Shown here one piece after another: positions 6,631 to 11,996 of a DNA stretch of 11,996 nucleotides. The notes beneath the pieces were generated by a model. It made no database searches, had not been told where the DNA came from, and was given only the letters and a program-made list of their open reading frames with translations. The stretch spans positions 1-11,996 of the forward strand of contig JBCCYM010000056.1 of assembly GCA_039190005.1 (NCBI GenBank), in the 5' to 3' direction. This DNA is from JBCCYM01 sp039190005 (GTDB lineage: Bacteria; Pseudomonadota; Gammaproteobacteria; UBA12402). The number at the start of each line of letters is the position of its first letter. The first letter of the stretch is position 1. The translations under genes and the position numbers were made by a program.

Positions 6631-8418
6631 TTATTGACCTACAATGTTAAGTTTATTATAGAAAGCCAGCGCATAAATAGTCAAATTTAAGCCGCTATCA
6701 CTGTTTGCTGTGCTCCAACTGCCATTAACATAAGTGTTAAAGGTCTCATGGCCGCCAGTACTGTTTCTAAAGGCAGAAATACCACCCGCATAAATTGTGC
6801 CATTTGTACCGACTGCCAGCGCAAAAATCGTGCCATCCAAGCCCCCCGCACTGTTTGCTGTGCCCCAACTGCCATTAGCATAAATGTTAAAGGTGTCATA
6901 GCTGCCAGTGCTGTTTGTCTCGGAAGAACTACCACCCGCATAAATCGTGCCATTTGTACCGACTGCCAGCGCATGAATAATCAAATCCAAGCCGCTATCA
7001 CTGTTTGCTGTGCCCCAACTGCCATTGGCATAAGTGTTAAAGGTGTCATAGCCGCCAGTACTGTTTATCTCGGAAGAAATACCACCCGCATAAATCGTGC
7101 CGTCTGTACCGACTGCCAGCGCATAAATCGTGCCATCCAAGCCCCCCGCACTGTTTGCTGTACCCCAACTGCCATTAACATAAGTGTTAAAGGTGTCATA
7201 GCTGCCAGTGCTGTTTGTCTCGGAAGAACTACCACCCGCATAAATCGTGCCATTTGTACCGACTGCCAGCGCAAAAATCGTGCCATCCAAGCCCCCCGCA
7301 CTGTTTGCTGTGCCCCAACTGCCATTAGCATAAGTGTTAAAGGTGTTTGTTTCGAAAGAAATACCACCCGCATAAATTGTGCTATCTGTACCAACTGCCA
7401 GCGCATAAATAGTCAAATTTAAGCCGCTATCACTGTTTGCTGTGCCCCAACTGCCATTAGCATAAGTGTTAAAGGTATTAAAGCTGCCAGTGCTGTTTGT
7501 CTCGGAAGAACTACCACCCGCGTAAATCGTGCCATCTGTACCGACTGCCAGTGCATAAATCGTGCCATCCAAGCCCCCCGCACTGTTTGCTGTGCCCCAA
7601 CTGCCATTGGCATAAGTGTTAAAGGTGTCATAGCCGCCATTACTGTTTTGATTAAAAGAACGACCACCCGCAAGCAAATATCCCTGATTGGTGTAGTCAT
7701 AGGTTTGTGATTGATTGTCATGAGAAAAAATAATGGTGCCTTTTGTTTCAATTGTTGATTTGATTGTGCTGTAGAGTTGTAAATTACAGTCACCACTACT
7801 GCTGGTAAAGTTAATTATGTAACCGTTTTTATCGCTGTTCTCAGTAACACGACAAACACCCGTATCGCTAACAGAGGCACCAAAAACATCGGCAATATCA
7901 TTGTTTACGACATCTTTTAGCGCTGAATCAGAAAATGAAATAGCCACTTCGCTGCCTAAACCAGGGTTAGGTAGTGTAAAATCGTACTCACTGGCACCAA
8001 TTGATTTCAGCGACGACACAATTGCGTTTAAGATTGAAAATCTAAGTACACTTGGCGAAATTGTCGCATTTTCTACTGAAAAACGAAACGTGTAATTACC
8101 ATTGCTGTTTGTCCCGATTAGTACTTGTAAGGCGCAGGTTTTATTTGTTATACGACATGTATTTCCTTGAGGAAAACTTGCCTGGGCGTTAGTGGATACC
8201 GTGATTTTTGGCGCATTGGTTAAATTATCGCTCGAATTTTTCTGAAAAGTAAGCGTTATGGTCTGTCCGTTTTGAACATTTTCAGTTTGACTTGCCGTAA
8301 CGCTGATATCAGGTAGATTTTGACTAGAGTTGGGACCAGAGCAGCCTGAAAGTCCACTCATTATACCCATTAAAAGTACGGCACATATCGCAAAATAGCA
8401 ATGTGTTATTTTTTTCAT
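6631..8418 (-). CDS. Lipoprotein with a seven-repeat beta-propeller-like C-terminal domain
   Basis: A 595-residue predicted envelope lipoprotein. It has a basic N-terminus, a hydrophobic core at 8-22 and a lipobox LSGC with the lipidated cysteine at 26. Residues 27-246 look like two beta-sandwich segments, each with a similar 'CR(I/V)T...C' pair (C88/C95 and C189/C211), probably disulfides. Residues 247-590 are seven repeats of 50 residues (the third has 44), each carrying 'TIYAGG', 'TFNTYANGSWGTANS' and 'IYALAVGT'. Such G-x-(I/L)-Y-A-G-G strands resemble propeller families of the regulator-propeller or Kelch kind, and seven units would close one ring. The function is unknown; surface binding or adhesion is an inference. 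A Shine-Dalgarno AGAGGA (8432-8427) lies 8 nt before the ATG. The gene follows the CBS-domain gene by 47 bp on the same strand. Confidence 0.85.
   Translation of the reverse strand: MKKITHCYFAICAVLLMGIMSGLSGCSGPNSSQNLPDISVTASQTENVQNGQTITLTFQKNSSDNLTNAPKITVSTNAQASFPQGNTCRITNKTCALQVLIGTNSNGNYTFRFSVENATISPSVLRFSILNAIVSSLKSIGASEYDFTLPNPGLGSEVAISFSDSALKDVVNNDIADVFGASVSDTGVCRVTENSDKNGYIINFTSSSGDCNLQLYSTIKSTIETKGTIIFSHDNQSQTYDYTNQGYLLAGGRSFNQNSNGGYDTFNTYANGSWGTANSAGGLDGTIYALAVGTDGTIYAGGSSSETNSTGSFNTFNTYANGSWGTANSDSGLNLTIYALAVGTDSTIYAGGISFETNTFNTYANGSWGTANSAGGLDGTIFALAVGTNGTIYAGGSSSETNSTGSYDTFNTYVNGSWGTANSAGGLDGTIYALAVGTDGTIYAGGISSEINSTGGYDTFNTYANGSWGTANSDSGLDLIIHALAVGTNGTIYAGGSSSETNSTGSYDTFNIYANGSWGTANSAGGLDGTIFALAVGTNGTIYAGGISAFRNSTGGHETFNTYVNGSWSTANSDSGLNLTIYALAFYNKLNIVGQ
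6649..7680 (-). repeat. Seven 150-bp in-gene tandem repeats (one of 132 bp)
   Basis: In coding order the units lie at 7680-7531, 7530-7381, 7380-7249 (132 bp, lacking 18 bp), 7248-7099, 7098-6949, 6948-6799 and 6798-6649. Two subtypes alternate irregularly: 'SAGG-LDGTI' follows units 1, 3, 4 and 6, and 'SDSG-L(N/D)L' follows units 2, 5 and 7. Many stretches are nearly identical at the nucleotide level, which points to recent duplication or ongoing exchange. Because 150 and 132 are multiples of three, gain or loss of a unit would keep the frame. Confidence 0.95.
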
Positions 8419-8438
8419 AGCACTAATCCTCTTTTAAA

Positions 8439-8450
8439 GCCTGTGTAGGC
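8439..8450. other. Small hairpin between the CBS gene and the lipoprotein gene
   Basis: GCCT-GTGT-AGGC forms a 4-bp GC stem, flanked by AAA on one side and GTTTT on the other. On the minus-strand transcript it is followed only by TTTAAAA, so it would be at best a weak attenuator between the two genes. On the plus strand it has a better T-tract, but no plus-strand gene ends here. Confidence 0.25.
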
Positions 8451-8465
8451 GTTTTATTTTCAATG

Positions 8466-9038
8466 TTATATATAAAGCTGAGCTTTGATTTTATCTTCAA
8501 TAATCAAACCACGAATGATTTGCTGGTCGGCTTGTGGGTGGTCATGGTCATTGAAAATGAGTTGTTGCGGCATATCAGAAGCTTTTTCGACAACCAGGGC
8601 AAAGTGTTTCTTATAATAATTAAAACTTTCAACAATATTGCCCACGCGCGCGTGTTCAAGTTCATGGTAATCAAATACAATCATGTCATCACAGGAGGTG
8701 GCTAACATCGGCGCGGTAATTTCTTCTCGTTGAATGCCTCTATTTTGGGTAATTTGAATGGGCTTAGCGCCATGTAAGTCTTTGGCGCTGATGATGCCAA
8801 GCATGCGATTATCATCGAGCACCAATAAATGTGCTGTATGGCTAATATTAATGCTGTGGTAAATATAATCAAATTTATCAGAGACCTGAACATGCATACA
8901 CTTGTGTCGAGAAAAATCAATCATCACATCGGTTGCTGGATCATCAAGATGTATCACCTTAGGCAAGGCGAGTGGATGCGCCATGATAGCGTCATTTTTC
9001 AAAGTAGTTTGCTCTAAATGGACGTATTGTTTTGCCAT
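8466..9038 (-). CDS. CBS-domain pair protein
   Basis: A 190-residue soluble protein built mainly from two CBS motifs. CBS1 lies at roughly 30-90 ('HLLVLDDNRMLGIISAKDLHG' marks its end) and CBS2 at about 107-187 ('ITAPMLATSCDDMIVFDY' up to 'IIRGLIIEDKI'). CBS pairs bind adenine nucleotides such as AMP, ATP or SAM and act as energy or ligand sensors. No catalytic or DNA-binding domain is attached, so it probably works with a partner protein. CBS2 carries an insert rich in Asp, His and Gln (FNDHDHPQADQQ). The ATG at 9038 is chosen because GGAG (9052-9049) lies 10 nt upstream. The frame extends to a TTG at 9095 with no Shine-Dalgarno, which would add 19 residues. It is divergent from htpG. Confidence 0.8.
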   Translation of the reverse strand: MAKQYVHLEQTTLKNDAIMAHPLALPKVIHLDDPATDVMIDFSRHKCMHVQVSDKFDYIYHSINISHTAHLLVLDDNRMLGIISAKDLHGAKPIQITQNRGIQREEITAPMLATSCDDMIVFDYHELEHARVGNIVESFNYYKKHFALVVEKASDMPQQLIFNDHDHPQADQQIIRGLIIEDKIKAQLYI

Positions 9039-9139
9039 ATACCATTTTCTCCAATCAGTTGTGCCTATATTACGCCGAATTCTTGGGCTTAGCAAGCCTT
9101 ATGTCTCGAAATAAATATAGAGAAAATTTATCAGTAATC

Positions 9140-9167
9140 CTTGAATTTTAAGAGACTGTCCCCATTT
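9140..9167 (+). promoter_or_regulatory. Heat-shock (sigma-32/RpoH) promoter of htpG
   Basis: CTTGAA at 9140-9145 and CCCCATTT at 9160-9167, separated by 14 bp, match the RpoH consensus (CTTGAA, 13-17 bp, CCCCAT-T) almost perfectly. Transcription should begin about 8 bp downstream, giving a leader of some 35 nt before the htpG ATG at 9211. htpG is a classical RpoH-regulated gene, so motif and context support each other. Confidence 0.9.
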
Positions 9168-9196
9168 GGTGAATATCTGATGAGTATTTAACATAT

Positions 9197-9203
9197 GAGG
9201 AGA
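9197..9203 (+). promoter_or_regulatory. Ribosome-binding site of htpG
   Basis: GAGGAGA ends 7 nt before the ATG at 9211. It is a strong Shine-Dalgarno and fixes the htpG start. Confidence 0.85.
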
Positions 9204-9210
9204 AATAAAT

Positions 9211-11181
9211 ATGCCAGCTACCGCTAAAAAAGAGACACATCGTTTTGAAACCGCGACGAAACAGCTATTACACTTAGTCACACACGCGTTATATAGCAAT
9301 AAAGAAGTATTTTTGCGAGAACTGATCTCAAACGCGGCGGACGCTTGTGACAAGCTGCGTTTTATGGCGTTGGATAATTCCAAAGTCTATGAAAATGATC
9401 CTGAGCTCAAAATTCAGATTGAATTCGATAAAAAAGCGCGCACAGTTACCGTCCGTGACAATGGTATCGGCATGAATCGTGATGATGTTATCAGCCACCT
9501 TGGAACTATCGCTAAATCCGGCACACGTGAATTTTTGTCAGGTTTAACCGGTGATCAAAATAAAGACAGCAAACTCATCGGACAATTTGGTGTCGGTTTT
9601 TATTCCGCCTTTATTGTTGCCGATAAAGTCACGGTCAATACCCGTCGCGCCGGTGAAGCAGCAGGTAAAGGTGTGCGGTGGATATCCGAAGGCGCGGGTG
9701 AATATGATATTGAAGCGATAGAAAAGAAAGATCGTGGCACTGAAATTATCTTACATCTTAAAAAAGAAGAAAAAGACTTCTTAGAACAATGGCAATTACG
9801 TCAAATTATCACCAAATATTCGGATTACATTGATCTGCCGATTTATATGCAAAAAACACCTGAACCTGAACCGGCGGCTGAGGAAAAAGAAAAGGAAAAA
9901 GATAAAGATAAAGATAAAGCGAAAACCAAAAAAAGCAAAAAAGAAAAAGCGGCACCTGAATGGGAAAAAGTGAACCGCGCTAAAGCTTTGTGGACACTTG
10001 CTAAAAAAGATATTAAAGCCGAAGACTACAAAGAATTTTACAAGCATGTCTCTCACGATTTTGAAGATCCGTTAACCTGGGCGTTGAATAAAGTTGAAGG
10101 CAAACAGGAATACACCAGCTTATTGTATGTTCCCAGCCGCGCGCCGTTTGATTTATGGAATCGTGAAAAAATGAATGGCGGCTTAAAACTCTATGTCCGT
10201 CGCGTGTTTATTATGGACGAAGCGGAACAGTTTTTACCAACGTATTTACGTTTTGTTAAAGGTGTGATCGATTCGCATGATTTGCCTTTGAACGTGTCAC
10301 GTGAAATTCTGCAAAATAACAAAGTTGTTAGCGCCATTAAATCAGGCATTACCAAGCGTGTATTAAGCATGTTGGAGAAAGTCGCCAAGAATGATAAAGA
10401 AAACTATCAAAAATTCTGGGAAGCGATGGGTAAAGTGCTGAAAGAGGGGCCAGCCGAAGATTACAATAACAAAGAGCGTATTGGTAAATTATTACGTTTT
10501 GCGTCAACACACAATGATACCAATGTCCAAAATGTGTCATTTGCTGACTATATTGAACGCATGAAGCCAGAGCAGAAGAAAATTTACTATGTGACTGCCG
10601 ATAATTTTGCTTCCGCTAAAAACAGCCCGCATCTTGAAGTTTTTCGTAAGAAAGAAATTGAAGTGTTATTGTTATCCGACAATGTTGATGAATGGTTAAC
10701 ATCACATTTAACTGAATTTGATGGCAAACCATTGCAATCCGTGTCTAAAGGTGATCTTGATCTTGGTGATTTAGCCGACAAAGAAGAAAAAGAACAGCAA
10801 GATAAAGAAAAAGATGAATTTACCAAAATCAATGAGCAAATTAAAAAAATACTGGGTGACAAAGTCGAAGATGTCCGCGTTACTCATCGTCTGACAGACT
10901 CACCAGCTTGTCTTGTGGTCAAAGATCATGAAATGAGCGCGCATCTACAGCGTATCATGCAATCTGCCGGTCAACCGATGATGGCGGGTAAGCCGATATT
11001 GGAGCTCAATCCCCATCACGCGATTATTCAGCGCTTAAAAGCGGAAGTCGATGAAGAACGTTTTGAAGAATGGAGTAATATTCTATTCGATCAAGCGTTA
11101 TTGGCTGAAGGTGGTAAACTGGAAAATCCGGCTGAATTTGTTCAGCGCTTGAATAAAATGCTGTTGGCGTTATCGGCTTAA
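9211..11181 (+). CDS. htpG: Chaperone HtpG (bacterial Hsp90)
   Basis: A 656-residue dimeric cytosolic ATP-dependent chaperone that remodels client proteins late in folding, usually with DnaK. The N-terminal GHKL ATPase is complete: 'ELISNAADACDKLR' (37-50, general-base Glu37 and Mg-binding Asn41), 'DNGIGM' (83-88), 'GTIAKSGT' (98-105) and the lid glycine motif 'GQFGVGF' (124-130). The middle domain has 'PLNVSREILQ' with the ATP-contacting Arg364. The C-terminal dimerisation domain ends in 'ALLAEGGKLENPAEFVQRLNKML'. Between the N and middle domains, residues 218-250 form a highly charged Glu/Lys/Asp linker. It is much longer than in E. coli HtpG (624 residues in total) and contains a GATAAA triplication at 9901-9918. 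The gene is monocistronic: a heat-shock promoter lies upstream and a terminator follows. Confidence 0.98.
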   Translation: MPATAKKETHRFETATKQLLHLVTHALYSNKEVFLRELISNAADACDKLRFMALDNSKVYENDPELKIQIEFDKKARTVTVRDNGIGMNRDDVISHLGTIAKSGTREFLSGLTGDQNKDSKLIGQFGVGFYSAFIVADKVTVNTRRAGEAAGKGVRWISEGAGEYDIEAIEKKDRGTEIILHLKKEEKDFLEQWQLRQIITKYSDYIDLPIYMQKTPEPEPAAEEKEKEKDKDKDKAKTKKSKKEKAAPEWEKVNRAKALWTLAKKDIKAEDYKEFYKHVSHDFEDPLTWALNKVEGKQEYTSLLYVPSRAPFDLWNREKMNGGLKLYVRRVFIMDEAEQFLPTYLRFVKGVIDSHDLPLNVSREILQNNKVVSAIKSGITKRVLSMLEKVAKNDKENYQKFWEAMGKVLKEGPAEDYNNKERIGKLLRFASTHNDTNVQNVSFADYIERMKPEQKKIYYVTADNFASAKNSPHLEVFRKKEIEVLLLSDNVDEWLTSHLTEFDGKPLQSVSKGDLDLGDLADKEEKEQQDKEKDEFTKINEQIKKILGDKVEDVRVTHRLTDSPACLVVKDHEMSAHLQRIMQSAGQPMMAGKPILELNPHHAIIQRLKAEVDEERFEEWSNILFDQALLAEGGKLENPAEFVQRLNKMLLALSA

Positions 11182-11196
11182 GTTGTCGTTTTTAAG

Positions 11197-11245
11197 AAGC
11201 AGATATAGTCGCAATTTAATTAAATTTAATATCTGCTTTTCTTTT
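11197..11245 (+). terminator. Rho-independent terminator of htpG
   Basis: Perfect 10-bp arms AAGCAGATAT (11197-11206) and ATATCTGCTT (11229-11238) are followed by TTCTTTTT. The 22-nt loop contains a palindrome AATTTAATTAAATT (11213-11226) that can extend the fold. It begins 15 nt after the htpG stop. The right arm overlaps the last codons of the convergent FYVE-type gene, whose stop is at 11228-11226. In the opposite direction the stem lacks a good T-tract. Confidence 0.8.
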
Positions 11246-11945
11246 TCGGATCATATAAACTTTTCGTTTTCCGATCATATAAATAGTGTAATAGCAGTTT
11301 CATAATATCAGGATTTGAAATTATTTTTTTATAGTTAATAATTCTTTTTTTATCAAGCAAATATAAATAGGCTGATAAAAACTCACGAGTATTTTTAAAT
11401 TTTGAGTATGTTTCTTGTGAATAAAATCGCATAATATGGCGAATAATGAAAATAATTAATACATCATCTATGATGGAGATATTATTTAAATTATAGAATT
11501 TTCTTTCAGGATGTGTGAGATTAACATGATTTTTAATGTATTCTCGCGCTATATGTTTAGTCACAATACACATATTACAAACTTTCACTTCTTTTCTTAA
11601 ACTATCTTTGTCCCAGTAATTTTTTTTTTGGAACGGCATATTTTTAAGTGGTAAAATATGTTTCATGCTTAAAGGAGAAAGACAAGAGGTACAGATCATG
11701 CGACCGCAACATCGGCAGTGATGCTTAGATTGCCGTTTGCAAGACTGATAACAAATTTCACAATTTTCTACGTTTTTATGCCAAGAAGAGTTTATAGGAA
11801 AAAAAATTTTGATACATTCGACGGCACTTTCTATTTCTTTTATAATTTCTTTAATATTATTTGTGTCTCTTTTTACTCGAAAAGATTGCAAAATCGTAAA
11901 GAGATTATTTTTTTCATTTATGAAGCAACGCTTGGAGATGCTCAT
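11226..11945 (-). CDS. FYVE-type zinc-finger protein, candidate host-targeted effector
   Basis: 239 residues from the first in-window ATG. The frame stays open to the window edge (17 more codons) and no Shine-Dalgarno precedes this ATG, so the N-terminus may lie outside. The finger spans about 55-127 with all eight zinc ligands in FYVE spacing: C62-x2-C65, 'KHHCRCCG' (C77, C80), C85-x2-C88, and 'VKVCNMC' (C123, C126). The core R/K-HHCRxCG signature is present. W55 with N58 stands where WxxD usually is. FYVE fingers bind phosphatidylinositol 3-phosphate on eukaryotic endosomes and are rare in bacteria. The C6-C7 gap is longer (34 residues) than in EEA1. The C-terminal region (130-239) is Lys/Ile/Tyr-rich with two similar 8-residue units at the end (LYDRKTKS, LYDPKKKS). 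The gene is strikingly AT-rich. No signal peptide is seen; type IV secretion into a host is speculation. Confidence 0.8.
   Translation of the reverse strand: MSISKRCFINEKNNLFTILQSFRVKRDTNNIKEIIKEIESAVECIKIFFPINSSWHKNVENCEICYQSCKRQSKHHCRCCGRMICTSCLSPLSMKHILPLKNMPFQKKNYWDKDSLRKEVKVCNMCIVTKHIAREYIKNHVNLTHPERKFYNLNNISIIDDVLIIFIIRHIMRFYSQETYSKFKNTREFLSAYLYLLDKKRIINYKKIISNPDIMKLLLHYLYDRKTKSLYDPKKKSRY
11244..11283. repeat. 24-bp direct repeat in the 3' end of the FYVE-type gene
   Basis: CGGATCATATAAA (11247-11259) and CCGATCATATAAA (11271-11283) are offset by exactly 24 bp and differ at one base. They encode the adjacent 8-residue units LYDPKKKS and LYDRKTKS. This is a short in-frame tandem duplication that adds basic residues at the protein's C-terminus. 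Confidence 0.65.
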
Positions 11946-11996
11946 TGCAAATGGTTTATCAATAGGAATGTGAAAAAGATATACAAGACAATATGC

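Noticed and set aside
6748..7422. Plus-strand open frame of 224 codons with Cys/Arg-rich repeats
   Set aside because: It is the antisense of the lipoprotein repeats. It stays open only because the repeat unit is a multiple of three and lacks stops in that frame. It has no ribosome-binding site and an implausible composition.
6687..7796. Several minus-strand repeat-rich frames (95-125 codons) overlapping the lipoprotein gene
   Set aside because: These are out-of-frame readings of the same 150-bp repeats. The lipoprotein frame has the signal peptide, lipobox and Shine-Dalgarno.
9086..9098. GGCTT-AGC-AAGCC hairpin in the gap between the CBS gene and htpG
   Set aside because: It is a short 5-bp stem with no T-tract and no link to a known riboswitch or leader; probably chance.
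9796..10056. Phe-rich 86-codon minus-strand frame inside htpG
   Set aside because: It is antisense of the Lys/Glu-rich linker, hence the poly-Phe composition; not a gene.

Overview
The window looks like chromosomal DNA from a low-GC gammaproteobacterium. MreB, MreC, MreD and HtpG all read as gammaproteobacterial homologues. A eukaryote-type FYVE zinc-finger gene, a repeat-built propeller lipoprotein and dispersed inverted repeats of the 'FPRRRESR' kind fit a host-associated or amoeba-associated lineage such as the Legionellales (Legionella, Coxiella, Aquicella or Berkiella relatives). That placement is inference; no rRNA or other lineage marker is present.

Left part (1-3977). A short G-rich 8-bp tandem repeat opens the window. 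A LysR-family regulator on the minus strand (105-980) is divergent from two tandem, clearly paralogous 14-segment MFS exporters on the plus strand (1088-2437 and 2459-3817). The 107-bp divergent gap holds an AT-rich dyad and a plausible promoter for the regulator, so this is probably a regulator-plus-efflux unit. A composite inverted-repeat element (3864-3977) then separates the exporters from the convergent cell-shape genes.

Middle part, minus strand (4004-9038). In transcription order the genes are a CBS-pair protein (9038-8466), a lipoprotein carrying seven near-identical 50-residue repeats (8418-6631), and the rod-shape cluster mreB-mreC-mreD (6458-4004). MreB forms the cytoskeletal filament, and MreC and MreD link it to the peptidoglycan elongation machinery. 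mreC has no ATG, GTG or TTG in the right place. Its ribosome-binding site and homology point to an ATT start at 5366, so a naive call beginning at the GTG at 5147 loses the membrane anchor.

Right part (9140-11996). htpG (Hsp90) is preceded by an excellent heat-shock (sigma-32) promoter and followed by a hairpin terminator. Its charged linker is expanded. Convergent to it is a very AT-rich gene (11945-11226, possibly continuing past the window edge) with a complete eight-cysteine FYVE-type zinc finger. FYVE fingers are typically eukaryotic modules that bind phosphatidylinositol 3-phosphate on endosomes, so this is a candidate secreted host-targeting protein and the most notable item in the window.
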